Source: Bondarzewia mesenterica (lineage: Eukaryota; Basidiomycota; Agaricomycetes; Russulales; Bondarzewiaceae). Taken from it: a DNA stretch of 24,112 bases. Position numbers and translations under genes: made by a program. Location of the stretch: assembly GCA_004802705.1 (NCBI GenBank), contig SGPL01000504.1:1-24112 (forward strand), written 5' to 3'. The stretch's first letter is position 1. Each line of letters opens with the position of its first letter. This document shows, one piece after another, positions 1 to 11,106 of this stretch. The notes beneath the pieces were generated by a model. That model saw only the letters and a program-made list of their open reading frames with translations, ran no database searches and was not told where the DNA came from.

Positions 1-240
1 GACTACGGCAACGATTCTGGGGGGGGGTCAGCTTCAATATTAATTTATTCAAGACTTTGATGAAGTTGATTTTAGAATTTTAAGATAAAGTTGAAAAGAG
101 GCAGGAATTGTTCATGCCGTGACGCAGCGGCCCTCTCCTAACAAGTGTGATTTGTAGTCGACTACGGCAACGATTCTGGGGGGGGTCAAAATGGCCCATG
201 TTCCCGGCATAAGTAACGATGCCCTAATCGGGAATCGTAA
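1..240 (+). repeat. G-run repeat, two copies flanking a T1 repeat
   Basis: A 30-bp block (1-30) containing GATTCT followed by nine G and TCA recurs at 160-188 with eight G, so the unit period is about 159 bp. Between the two copies lies a T1 repeat (about 29-147). After the second copy the sequence continues through TCAAAATGGCCCATG to about 240 (ending near GGGAATCGTAA). This 80-95 bp stretch matches the reverse complement of about 22114-22216. Either T1 landed inside the G-run repeat or the array is a short tandem duplication; the sequence cannot separate these. Confidence 0.7.
29..147 (+). repeat. T1 dispersed repeat, left copy
   Basis: This AT-rich stretch ends in a GC-rich tail, CGCAGCGGCCCTCT, and then CTAACA. 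It matches 17235-17338 on the same strand and 23590-23690 on the opposite strand (shared AATATTAATTTATTC, TAAAGTTGAAAAGA and ATGCCGTG). All copies end in (C/T)TAACAA, so the reverse strand begins TGTTAG. That is reminiscent of a long terminal repeat edge, but the other end and a target duplication were not found, so the class is open. Confidence 0.65.
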
Positions 241-439
241 CAGCGAATTAAAGAATTCGCAAGCAAGGTTCGCTGCCGGCACGATCGGCGCTCCCCTAGT
301 CCGTAAGCCATTTCGCCGCCGCTGTACAAAACAGGTGGTGACTAAGCGGCTTGTACATAGTTAAACTGCCCACATTCCGCAATGTTCGCTCACTTTTGCT
401 GATGCTAGCTTTCAGTTACAGTCACCAGTTCTGTTCCAC

Positions 440-2000
440 ATGCTATCAATACTAGCATTCCCCTTTCATGTGTTGGCCAGCATCATTCGTTTCGTATTTG
501 GCACCCTTAGAATTCCACTTCCTCAATTCCCTTTTGGTTCTCTCAACTTCTACCGCCCGTTTGGAAACAGAAATACAGGGCCCTCGGCTCCTTACAGTAT
601 CGCGGACCGCTGGGTCAGAGCCTTGGAAGATGAAACAGGTGCGCTTTGTCTGAGTCGCGCGAGAGCAGGTCGGGTAGATGCTGCTGGCCCGTCCAATGCC
701 TTGGCCTCATCTACCAGTGCCAACCTACGCAGTCGTTATGGGTCCATCGGCGGGAAGGTCCTCCCTGATTTCTTCTTGGGAAGTTATGAAGAGGCATTGC
801 AGACCTGCCAAAAGGAGGCCAGAATTGGGTGTATCGTCGTGCTCAGTGACGAGCATGATGATGTTGCAGAGTTCAAACGGTACGCCTCCGATTTACCCTC
901 TACACGCATCGTGGCTCACACGTTTGTTGTAGAAACACCCTCACAGACCAAACTCTCGTGGATCTCTTGCATGCTAATGAATTCATAGTATGGGGAGGCG
1001 ATGTCCGTAATAGAGAGGGGTGGAGTGGTACGCTTTCCGCATCGTCATTGTCAGAAGCCATTTCGTGATCCTGAACCTTTGTTCCACCTCAGCGGCCCAA
1101 AAGCTGCAGGCCACTACCTACCCATTTGTCGCATTCGTCGCGCTCCAACCTCCACGTAACTCATCATTCGCAAGCAGCTCAAGTACCCGCAGCTCCTCGT
1201 CCCCAACCCTCACTATCCTTTCCCGACACCAAGGCAGTTCCATCTCCTCCTCTGGTCCCACATCCGCCACCACTCTCGCAGATCACATCACAAATCAGCT
1301 CTTGCCACGCGTCGGCCCATTCCTTGAGCGTATCAAATCCGCCGCACGCCAGCGCGAGCTCGAGCGCCTACTGCGCGAAGAACAGGATCGCGCATTCGAA
1401 GAGTCCGCGAGGCGTGACAGGGAGAAGATTGACGCGCGGATTCTTTCTGAGAAGTTGGCCGAGGAGGAAAGGCGAGCGAAAGAGGAGAGGAAGGCGCAAG
1501 AGGAGGCCGAGCGAGCGAGGAAGGAAGGTGTGAAGGCTGGATGGAGGAAGTGGGCACGGAAAGAACTCATACCATCAGAGCCCACGGATGCGCGAGACTC
1601 GGTTCGTGTGACCCTCAGATTGCCTGATGGCCAACGGCTGGTGCGCGCATTCTGCACGACGGATACTGTGACGGCGCTGTATTCCCTCGTTGACGCCCGT
1701 CTCATCCCTGCCGAGTCGCTCCCCGAGAACGAAAAGGCAACTTCATCTGAACCCGGGGAGGCTGGACTTGCGCATTTGATTGAGTCATCAGGCGATGATG
1801 CTGATAGCTGGTGGGGTTTCAAGCTGTTCCTCGCGTACCCTCGTCGGGAAATCACCTGGAAGGCAGCTGCGCAACTGGGTGGTATAGAAGGGCTTGAACG
1901 CGGAGGACAGATTGTGGTCGAGATTATCAGTCAGAGGGCGAGTATTTCTGAGGCTGCTGAAGGGAACGACGATGGATACGATACAGAGGAGAGCGTGTAG
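440..2000 (+). CDS. UBX2: FAF2/Ubx2-type UAS-UBX domain protein
   Basis: I read three exons, 440-879, 933-1027 and 1093-2000, with GT-AG introns of 53 and 65 nt, giving 480 aa. Residues 1-35 form a hydrophobic hairpin-like segment (LAFPFHVLASIIRFVFG). A thioredoxin-like UAS domain follows (about 100-250) with EEALQTCQKEARIGCIVVLS, VWGGDV and QATTYPFVAFVALQP. A strongly charged E/R coiled coil spans about 255-335, and a C-terminal UBX domain starts near 347 (SVRVTLRLPDGQRLVRAF). Family members sit in the ER membrane and recruit the Cdc48/p97 ATPase to ubiquitinated ERAD substrates and lipid droplets. The N-terminal UBA domain usual in this family is not seen upstream. Either a 5' exon lies unrecognised in 190-440 or it was lost where repeats now occupy 1-240. 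The family call is firm; the start is uncertain. Confidence 0.9.
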
Positions 2001-2301
2001 GATACCATATATCTGGTCTCACTTTTACCCTGATGAATACTGGGGTTCATGCTTATCTATTGACATGTCATACGCAAGCTGTTCGGTATTGGGTGTGGTT
2101 GTTCAAATATGGAACAGACCAATAAGGTCCCGCAAACTTGTAAAAGCAAGCTTACCTGGACAAGATGGCCCAGTAGATATCCCAGAACACAGTCCAGTTA
2201 CAATTCTGACATGGATATACTTCGATCTCGTGAGCATCAAAGGAAACAAAGGAAGTGACAGTGATATAGATACGTGCTGATGATATATGCGTGCATAGCG
2301 A
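2001..2301. other. Convergent intergenic spacer
   Basis: This 300-bp spacer lies between the stop codons of the UBX gene (+) and the myosin light chain gene (-). It must hold both 3' untranslated ends. I see no conserved ORF, repeat or RNA gene in it. Confidence 0.6.
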
Positions 2302-3210
2302 CTACTGGCTGAGAATGGTGCGAACGAACGATTCGTAGTTGACATTGCCGTCCCTGAAGACCAACAGATATGGTCAGAACACGTCGGGTTAATGAAATAT
2401 AGCGCTGCAACTTACGGGCCGACCTGCACACCCTTCATCAACTCGTCCACCTCCTCGTCCGACATCTTCTCACCGAGCTGCGTGAGCACGTATCGCAGCT
2501 CACCAGCCCCAATAAAGCCGTTCCCTTCCTTATCAAACACCTGGAACCCACGGATGAACTCCTCTGTAGTATAAGAAGCCCCATCCCATCATCACATTAG
2601 CTACAACTGAACTTGGTTAAACAAAAGAGACACACGTACCCGGCGTGCCCGCAGGCTTGAACCCATCCGGCCGGTTCAGAATCGTCAAGAACGTCTTATA
2701 TTCCACTGCGTAGCATTCATCATTAGCAACGGTGCCGCTCCATATCGCGTCTCAGGCAGACGCACCATCTCGTGGAGCCGCGTTCACGATATCTGCTACC
2801 TCCGCCTGGGTCGGATTCTGTCCTAGTGCGCGGAGGAGGTCACCGAGAGTCTCCCGTGGAACTGCGCCCGTGCCCTTCTTGTCGAAGAGGGCGAAAGCCT
2901 CCTTGTATTCTACGCGTAACGTTAGATATATAGATGCGAGTTCTACAGGTGAAACTAGCTACCGGCATTGTCACTCTGTCATCGCGATCGAAATTCTGCA
3001 ATCAGTTTGGCTTACATTCAGCGTTCAAAAAAGGCGGATTATACCATGATTTAAGGTCGTTTAATGTAAGCGTTGATCTTTGGGGATTTCGAGCTGGAGA
3101 AGGTAAGTAGCAGTTGAAGTCTTCTTTTGGAAATTCGTGACCAAGAGCTACTTACCACGTGATGTGTACGCGTACTCTGTCAACAGAATTTCGCGTCCAT
3201 AGTCTGACAT
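2302..3210 (-). CDS. MLC1: Myosin essential light chain (Cdc4/Mlc1 type)
   Basis: The conserved exons on the minus strand are 2909-2766, 2705-2640, 2563-2416 and 2353-2302, all with GT-AG boundaries. They encode EF-hand domains: [17 protein letters not shown] (first hand), [39 protein letters not shown], and the C-terminus [16 protein letters not shown], which is typical of fungal essential light chains. These bind myosin IQ motifs and act in the cytokinetic ring. The first exon is uncertain. No ATG close to 2909 gives the right phase, but an exon at 3210-3156 ([18 protein letters not shown]) with a good GTAAGT donor is exactly in phase. It gives 154 aa, about a dozen residues longer than usual, at the cost of a 246-nt intron. 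A short in-frame ORF in that intron (about 3030-3095) is unexplained. The core identity is firm. Confidence 0.88.
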
Positions 3211-3317
3211 TCTCCGGCCTCCAAGCTCACATGGTGGCAGGAAGACATGACGGAAATAAAACCAACAGATCCAAAAAAAAAAAACATGCATTTGATGGAA
3301 AATAACATAGAGATGAT

Positions 3318-4382
3318 TCAAATATACATACCGCCCTCTCCAGCATCCCCTCTTCTCGCTGCTGGTCTCTCTTTCTCCTTTTTCTCCCATGTTCGTCCCA
3401 CACTCTCTCCAAACATACCAAAAATTCCCCGGTCTACCTCGCGCAAAGTGGCCGCTTGCCAACTCATATCCTCATCGTATATCGATGACACGTTCGGTTT
3501 CGCGAGATCCGGCAGTCGAGGGCGAGGTACATGCGGAGACGGTAAAATTACGAGACTGGATTTCAGAACTGGAGGCGTTTGTGAAGCCATCTGAGACGAG
3601 ACGGCGATAATGGACATGAATGCTGCCGAGGTTGTCTGAATGAGATTTGGAGGTGCGAAAAGCTCAGAGCCTTCAATCTGCATGAATTGATGAGTCAGAT
3701 CCAAAATAGATATCTCTTACTGGCGGGGTTGTTGCACTGGTGTCGAGATATCGCACCGGCGCTTCATGGTAAGGCACTGGTCTCGCAGTGATGTAAACTG
3801 GGACGGGATATGTATCGAGGAGTGCGATGCTGTTTACAGTTATTTCTTTCGTTTCGGAGACCACGACTCGTGAGTACTTACTTTGTTGGTTTAAAGTAGT
3901 CAATCACAGCTTGCGCGTACTGATTCATAGCCCAGATGGGCAGACTCGTCGTCACTTCGGACACAAGTATTGTGGCCTTCGTCCAGGATGGCCGAAAGAG
4001 TAGGCCTACCTATATCAACCATGAATGAGCGCAGATGAAAGAAGCATCCAGAGCTGAAAATCGCACTTGAAATTGATTGACATACACTGCACCCTGCTGC
4101 TCTCCCAGACTGGCACCTTTAGACCAAAATTTTCCTGCTTCTCCAGAGGCGACCACAAGGGAACCTCCTAGCTTGCTAGCACTGGGCAGTCCCTTGAACT
4201 CGATCTTGAACTCCGTGTTTTCGGGCTTGCCACCGTGGGGCAGGGGATTGATCTCGTCCTCTTCGTCGTCAGATTCGACGGCATATCGCGGGGCGGTTGT
4301 GTCTTTGAGAGGATCTGTGTCCTAAGAGGTGGAAATTTTTTTTCTAGTAATTCCTGTAGTCCATGAAGACTCGACATACCAT
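3318..4382 (-). CDS. PBA1: Proteasome assembly chaperone 1 homologue (Pba1/PSMG1)
   Basis: Exons on the minus strand are 4382-4380 (the start codon alone), 4321-4067, 4009-3882, 3829-3721 and 3677-3318, with introns of 58, 57, 52 and 43 nt, giving 284 aa. The N-terminus is acidic (RYAVESDDEEDE). The middle has a compact alpha/beta core including GEQQGAVYVNQFQVGLLF, IALLDTYPVPVYI and EGSELFAPPNLIQTTSAAFM, an arrangement like that of PAC1. The protein ends in Met-Tyr-Ile, which fits the HbYX motif that Pba1-Pba2 uses to dock on the 20S proteasome alpha ring. The family call rests on remembered family architecture plus this tail. The gene is in tandem with the light-chain gene (about 108 bp between coding ends) and divergent from the TMEM63 gene. 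The single-codon first exon is unusual but is supported by a GTATGT donor and a CTTAG acceptor. Confidence 0.72.
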
Positions 4383-4654
4383 CGCGATTGAAAAAGTGCT
4401 GCAGACTCTTAGGTGGATGGTGTTTGAAGTCAGAAACAGCCGAATAAATGAATGACGAAATGCGGTCCGATACGACGGCTCCCGCGTTCGGCCACACCCT
4501 GTCGCGCCTGTCTCGCTTGTTGCTGCCACTGTCCTCCTCGACCACCATCTCCTTCATGTTTTCTCTCCTCAGCGACATCATCAATTTCCTCCTAGCAAAT
4601 GACTGGGACCCAGACGAACCTGTTGGCGCCCCACCAGGCTCACCTCCAACGTGT
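4383..4654. promoter_or_regulatory. Divergent promoter region
   Basis: This is the interval between the PBA1 start codon (minus strand) and the preferred TMEM63-type start at 4655 (plus strand), so it must hold both promoters. No clear TATA box was recognised. An in-frame ORF continues upstream of 4655 to 4448; using those starts would leave only about 66-175 bp for two promoters, so I treat them as less likely. Confidence 0.45.
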
Positions 4655-7600
4655 ATGCCTCCCGTCTCTACTTTCTCGGTCGAACTGATCGACCCTCATC
4701 TCTTGTCAGATAAATTCGAGGGACCGTGGTTCACGACTCAAGCTTTACTGTCTACAGGAATAGGCCTCACCTCTTTCCTCGTATTCTGCTACTGTCGCAC
4801 GCGATGGCCTCTTCTATTTGCGTCTCGGACGAAGCTTAAGGGTGCGGTCTCTTGCTCTCATTCCAACGCGACGTGCGATAATGTCGCGTGCAGGTTTCTC
4901 ACCACACGAAGCACACGCGCATCAAGCTTTCTTTGGTTGGATCATACCTACACTCAAAGTATCGGAGTTCACTGTGCTGCAGATAGTGGGTTTGGACGCG
5001 GCAGTGGTACGCTTGAGCATTCCGTATCCTTTCTTCTCCGCGAGCCATTTGCATGACCTCGTCTTCAGCTTCTCAATTTCTTCAAGATGTCCTTTTATCT
5101 ATTTTCCGTCTGCTCCATCTTCGCCGTGACGGTCCTAATGCCTGTCAATTTCAAGGTTAGCATTGTCTCCAAATTTTACTCTACATACGTCGCGCCCGTT
5201 AGCATAGGCCAAACCGAGAGCTACAGGCCGAGCGTGTCTGCCCTCTACATATCCTGCGGGCCACTTCACGCTCATGTTAAAGATCTGTCGTCATATCATG
5301 CGTGGTCTAGGCATTATATGCCATCAGTGCGCTGCCGAACAGCCGATTTCCTCCCCTTGCTCTTCATCTGTGCGAGTTTCCACTATGTGTGCAGATCTGC
5401 ATTCGGCTATAATGATTGAGTCTCTTTATTTTTTCTATTTTCTTGCACGGGAAGTGCAAGGAAAGTTTGTCTAACAATTTAGCGTGCATGTTCCATAAGG
5501 ACTCAGCGGCAAAAGTGATTCCGTTCGAGCATTTGACTGTTCTCCATTTTTTTTTAAATTCAGTCTGCCAATTTGAGGCACACTCTCCAGTTTCGTCTGT
5601 TATGCTCGACGTGACAAGCTCGTGGTACACTGGTACCCAGTCATCACCCATGCTTCTGTTTCATGCTCCATCCTTTGGTTGTCGAGCTTGTCCCAACCTG
5701 AATTATCATTAACTGGCTTATCCATGCAGAACAATATCGGTATTGGTGACGAAGACGACGACGGCGACTGGACTTTGCTCACCGATCCCGGCACTCAACT
5801 ACCTCCCAAGGATCGCGACTGGCTTGATCTAATCTCTGACGCCAACTCTTATCTCTCCCTTCACTTCGCATTCACCTACCTCTTCACTCTCCTCGCGCTT
5901 CGCTTCATTCACAAGAACTACCGACGCTTCATCCGCGCTCGACAACTCTTCTCACTCGAGTTAGTACATTCCATCGCCGCGCGCACCGTGTTGGTCACCG
6001 GTCTGCCCCCACACCTCCGCGGTGAGCGGGCGTTGGCAGAACACTTCGAGCACATGGACTTGGCCGTGGAGAGTGTAAGCGTGTGCCGCGAGGTCGGGAG
6101 CCTGAAACACTTGCTCGACAAGCGCACAAGGGCACTGATGAAACTCGAGAAAGCGTGGGTTCAGTACGTCGGGAATCCAAGCACGGTAGAGAATTACGAT
6201 CCCTCGGACTATGCCATGCTCGTCGATGTGGGAGATGTGGAGTCGCAAACGTCAAATAACGTCGTCGTGCCCCATCGCAAGCGGCCGACCCTCAGACCCG
6301 ACTGGTTCGCGCCGAAGGTCGACGCGCTGCAGTATCTCGAGACGCAGTTCCAAGAAGCGGACGACATGGTCCGTAAACGTCGTCGAACCAAATTCAAAGC
6401 AACCGATGCTGCCTTCGTGACCTTCGAAAAGATGTCTGGCGCTGTAAGTCCCGATCCTTTTCCTCTCCTCGAGACATCATTTTCTGTCATGGAAATACCT
6501 ACCTCATGCTCCTCCCATGCTAGCAAGTTGCTGCTCAAACGGTCCACAGTTCCTTGCCATTCCAGCTTCAGACACGACTCGCCCCTGAACCACGCGATAT
6601 CATCTGGACCAACATGACCTTCTCCCCGGGTTCCATACGTGCGCGCGAATGCGTAGTCCTCGGCGCCATGACCCTCCTTCTCTTCTTCTGGGTCTTCCCT
6701 ATCACGGGCTTGGCCAGTCTGCTGAGTTACAAGGAGATTAAGAAGACAATGCCCTGGTTGGCCCGTTGGATTGACAGCAATGACAAAATACGCGCGATTG
6801 TACAGAACTCGTTGCCGTCGGTGGCAATGATCACACTGAATGCACTGTTGCCGTTCATTCTCGAGGGTACGTGAATTCTGCCCCAGCTTGTTTCTTGTCG
6901 GATAGGGCTTCACCTCCAATCTAGCTCTCACTTACGCCGAAGGCTACCGCGCTCGGAGCTGGATTGAATACTCTTTGATGAAGAAGTACGTATTTTGATA
7001 TATGCTCCTCCGGCCGCCCTTTCATAACATGACAATTCAGGTATTTCCTATTCCTCCTTGTCAACGTTGTCTTCATTTTCTTGCTCGCGAGTACCTATTG
7101 GCAACTTGTCCGTGACCTTGCGAACTCGCCGGCGAAGATTCCGGAGAAGCTTGCAACGGCTCTAACACGGGGACGTGCGAGGTCGGTCTCTTGACACAAC
7201 CTGCCAAACGAGTCCTGCATTCTCACTTTCAGACAGACATTTCTTCCTTTCCTACGTTATTCTTCAAGGTGAGGGCACATGGCAGCTTGTCGTACCGACC
7301 TTCCATTCACGATCATCGTAGGATTGGGTATCATGCCCCTACAGCTATTGAACCTGGGCGTCATTATACCTCGTCTTTTCACTAGGATCTTTATCACACG
7401 AACTCCTCGAGGTATGTAGGTCAAGCTCCATTCCAATCTATCACCGTACAGACAATCCAACAGATTTCGCGGAGCTGAACGCACCGCCTATGATCAATTA
7501 CGGCGTCGTATATCCTCAAGCGATACTCATCTTTGTTATCACTATCCTTTACAGCGTCGTGCAACCTCTAATTCTCATCTTCGGAGCCATCTACTTTGGA

Positions 7601-8939
7601 ATGGCATACGTGGTATACAAATACAAGCTCCTATTCGGTATTCCCCGCCTTTGCAGTCTTCCTGGCCTCCACTAAAGGGTCTTTCTTCTCAGTGTTCTAT
7701 AAGCCCTACGAATCTCAGGGGCAAGCATGGCCAATCACATTCACCCGACTGATCTGGGCCGTCATCATCTTCCTCGTCTTCATGACCGGCAATTTCATTC
7801 TCAATCGTTCTTTCATCCTTTCTTCTCTCCTCGCCCCGTTGATTGCTGGCACTGTGGCGTGGTCATGGTACATCGACCGCGCATTCAAGCCTCTCAGTGA
7901 CTACGTCAGCTTGAGCTCAGTTTTCGAAGTGCAGAGGGGAGAGGAGACTGAGGATGTGCAGAGGTTGAGGACGGGCCATCCTGTTACTTGGTCTCAGAGG
8001 TAATGCGTTGATTATTTCTGAAGGGATGCTAGTTCTCATACATCTACAGTAACCTGAATCGAAGGCGTTATGGACAGAACGACGAGACGATCTATGTGGC
8101 GCCAGAAGATGACAGAACCGACTATGTATGTATGCCTACTTGTCATGTCTTGCATTTCTAACCTCTTGTGCTCCCCAGTCGCAGCCCCCCATGGCCAACT
8201 GGTATATTGGTGTTCTAAAGTATGTCTCTGCTTAGCGCGATTGTTCATCCCATGGCACTGATAGTCTTTTAGCACTGGAAAGCGCAGATATGGTCACCCA
8301 GCCCTGACTGGCATTTTGCCTTACCCTTGGCTCCCTCTCAAGAAAGGCGAAACCCTCGTCAATACCCGCACAGCGGGCCACGTCAATGGCACTAAGGCTG
8401 ATCAAGCTGTCGTCCTGACCCTTCGCAAACGCTATAGTAGTGTTCGGCGCCGCGCGCGCTCCATCGTCAGCGGCAATCGCCCCGTCCCCGACATGCTCAC
8501 CAACGCCCCGAATGCAACTATGGCTACCGCTGTCCCCTCCGACACGCAATCCCAACTTCAGCCGGACGAACCGATTCACAACCCTTGGCAAGATGCGGTG
8601 CCCGGCCCCTCGCGACGCGCACAGACGGCCCCGAGCCAGGTACATCATCGGCTGAGCTACGACTTTGGCTCAGGCGTGATTGCGCTGCCGGACGACGGGG
8701 ACTGGATCGGGACGGGCCCGGAAGACGATGATTCGGAGGACTACGGGGAGGACGTAGCGGGTTTAGAGCATTCGCAAGTGTCGTTGGATGCGCCGACGCC
8801 CGCTGGAGATAGTGATGCGGCCGCGGACAGCGCCCCCGCGACGGCGCCGTCGTCCAAGCCGCTGTACGGGACGTACTATCATCATCCCGAACGGAGGCGG
8901 CAGACAATCCCTGGGGCGTTCCCTCGCGTCTCGTCATGA
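4655..8939 (+). CDS. TMEM63/CSC1-like osmosensitive cation channel (DUF221)
   Basis: Fourteen exons join in frame to 1010 aa: 4655-4841, 4894-5006, 5069-5155, 5730-6443, 6524-6866, 6925-6985, 7041-7181, 7237-7268, 7322-7411, 7464-7637, 7693-7999, 8050-8125, 8179-8219 and 8273-8939. Residues 26-45 are the first membrane segment. The exon at 5730 carries the cytosolic PHM7-like domain (HSIAARTVLVTGLPPHLRG). The multi-pass RSN1/DUF221 core follows, with LLFFWVFPITGLASLLSYKE, NAPPMINYGVVYPQAIL and VFYKPYESQGQAWPITF. The last about 220 residues are a polar, acidic tail. Family members are mechanosensitive or osmosensitive calcium-permeable channels of plasma or internal membranes. The start is a choice: ATGs at 4448, 4460 and 4556 are in frame, but 4655 has a purine at -3 and leaves room for the divergent promoter. 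Most introns are 50-62 nt; one is 574 nt. Confidence 0.9.
5156..5729 (+). other. Unusually long intron in the TMEM63-type gene
   Basis: The donor follows MPVNFK and the acceptor (CCATGCAG) precedes NNIGIGDEDDDGDW. At 574 nt this intron is about ten times the length of its neighbours. It has stops in all frames and no conserved protein, and I recognised no terminal repeats, so an old insertion is possible but not shown. Confidence 0.6.
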
Positions 8940-9376
8940 CGCCCCTCGCCGGCAATGTTTGTTCTGTTTTTTTTTGGATCGTCTTTAGAGTGCGTATTTA
9001 CTTGCTCCACCATCGATAGTTATCAATTAACACCCACATCGGATGTTCTAGTTTGGCTTGTTTTTCTATCATCGATGCTATGCTCATCTTGCGGTTTTTT
9101 TTGGGAGTACTAACGAACATAATGTTATGCGATACCCTTCGTTACAATAGTACTCTATATTGGGTATTTTAAACGAGGGCATTAAGTCAGGAGCAAATTA
9201 TATGCCATGCGGTAAATAAATCGCCGGACTGACCCGCACGGATCCCTTTCCCCCATCACCGTGCGCACATGCATAACAGACTGGCAGTCGTCTCGACCAC
9301 GACAACTGGTCAACAGTCGCCAATCTTTCCTCTTCTCAGCCTGCTCGGAAGATCATGAACAGATACCTAACGTTTG
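8940..9376. other. Convergent intergenic spacer
   Basis: This region lies between the stop codons of the TMEM63-type gene (+) and MRF1 (-). It is AT-rich with several short T runs and must include both 3' ends. I see no ORF of note, repeat or RNA gene. Confidence 0.6.
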
Positions 9377-11003
9377 TTATTCACCCTTGCTAGCGGCAAT
9401 ATCGGTGTCGTTTATTCCTTCGAACTCATCGCACTCAGCCAAGACATCTTCAAGGACCTCTTTGCGGTGCCACTTGCCCAACTCTATCAAGATCGACAAC
9501 AGCCCATCTTCCTCCATGACAGAGTTCAAGGAACAGTTCATTTTTGCCAGGCGGTGGTCAGTGACCCGGTCCTAAATTACAAAAGGACAACTTCATAAAA
9601 AATAAGGATGAATCGGAGTAGAGGAGATGCACACCTTGGGATAGTTATACGTCCTGATCTTTTCACTGCGGTCTGCTGTGCGCACGAGGCTCTTGCGTGC
9701 TGCGCGCCGTTCGGCCTGCTCACGAATGAGTTTTTGATCTGTTAGACGCGCGCGAAGGACTTGAAAGGCGCGTCGTCGGTTCTGCTCGAGAAAATTGCAT
9801 CAGCCCAGAACTACGGCGTGCCAGGTGCTTTGAGGAGTCGGAAAGAAAGACGAACCTGATGCTGGCTACGCTCATCTTGCATGGAGACCGTGATGCCGGT
9901 CGGAATATGCGTCAGACGAACAGCTGATTCAGTTTTGTTGACGTGCTGGAGGAAGAATGAATGAAAATGTTGGTACGAGGGCATGAACGAGACAAACACA
10001 CCTGTCCACCGGCACCCCTGGCACGCATGACCTCCAAGCGAATGTCTTCCATATTGAAGAGATCATCGCTCCTTTCCAGTTCTGGCTCCTCAGATAAGGG
10101 TAGCACCTGCGGGAATTCAAGTCCCCGCGTTCGTCCACGAGAAGGGAGAAACTCACCACGGCGGCGACGGTGCTCGTATGCACCCGTCCACTCGCTTCCG
10201 TAGCAGGAACCCTCTGCACTCTGTGCACGCCGCTCTCCCAACGCAACCAATCATAAGCATTCTCACCCTTGATCTCCAAAATCGCGTCCTTGATGCCCCC
10301 GTTGTCACTCTCGTTGCTAGCCAGCACGGTCGACGTCCAACCCATCGAGTTGGCATGGCGGACGTACATCCGGAGAAGGTCCGCGAGGAAGAGAGACGAC
10401 TCGGAGCCGCCTACACCAGACTTGAGCTCAATGAGTGCGGACAAGTCTGTTAGCGTAGACGGGGGCACGAGGAGGGAGGTGAATTCATTCGTGACAACGT
10501 TCTCGAGGGTCCCAATAAGCAAGCCCTGTTCCTCTTCGGCTAGGGCTTCCATTTGGGGGTCGGAAAAAAGAGTTTGGATCTCCATGAGAGACTGTTGAGC
10601 TTGAAGCCGTGAGCAAGAGGTAGGTTGGGACACCGCATTGCACATTACGAACATTCAGATTGATAGCCCAGTAATTCCATGCTTTAATGAGCCGTCCAGA
10701 GTTCCTGAGCCGCCTGGACATCGCTTCGAGTTTTTTGGCATCGCCACGCTGTGAAATTCGTTGGGTGAATCGGTCGACTATCTGTGGGTGGTTGAAAAGC
10801 TAGAATACTTTGTCGAAGGCCTCTTGGGCTACCGCGACTCTAAACCGCACAGCATTTATCAAGCGAGCATTTTGTCGTCGGAATTCTTCGAATTCTTCCA
10901 TAGGGTCGACCGTTGTCTTGTTTGTCTTTGAGCTAGCATGTCTGATATGTGTGGATAATGAAGAGTTCACTCGCGCTGGAATGCGAAACCATCGTGAAAG
11001 CAT
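9377..11003 (-). CDS. MRF1: Mitochondrial peptide chain release factor 1
   Basis: Exons on the minus strand are 11003-10653, 10591-10157, 10106-10002, 9945-9856, 9781-9635 and 9571-9377. Residues 1-25 ([20 protein letters not shown] and on) look like a mitochondrial targeting sequence. The codon-recognition PAT motif is at about 246-248 ([18 protein letters not shown]), and the catalytic GGQ is at about 295-297 (RARGAGGQ, then HVNKTES across an intron). DERSQHQ and [20 protein letters not shown] are further class-I release factor signatures. The protein ends mitochondrial translation at UAA/UAG by triggering peptidyl-tRNA hydrolysis. In the first exon an in-frame TAG lies at 10802-10800 (codon 68 of a 441-codon frame). 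A 60-nt GT-AG segment, 10808-10749, is in phase, and its removal would give 420 aa. The gene is divergent from UTP7 with about 100 bp between starts. Confidence 0.88.
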
Positions 11004-11106
11004 TTGGACAAGCAGCCCACTCGGCGAATGCCGATCGTATGTCGACGCACGTGATGCAAATTCCTGGTCACGTCCATGGTTTCTGCTCTCACGGCCAACT
11101 TGAAAG

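Noticed and set aside
29..147. T1 as a solo LTR (reverse strand begins TGTTAG)
   Set aside because: The opposite TG/CA edge and a 5-bp target duplication could not be found for any of the three copies, so I kept the neutral repeat label.
1295..1855. 186-codon minus-strand ORF
   Set aside because: Antisense shadow of the coiled-coil and UBX region, rich in Ser and Arg.
6209..6931. 240-codon minus-strand ORF
   Set aside because: Lies antisense to well-supported exons of the TMEM63-type gene and resembles no family.
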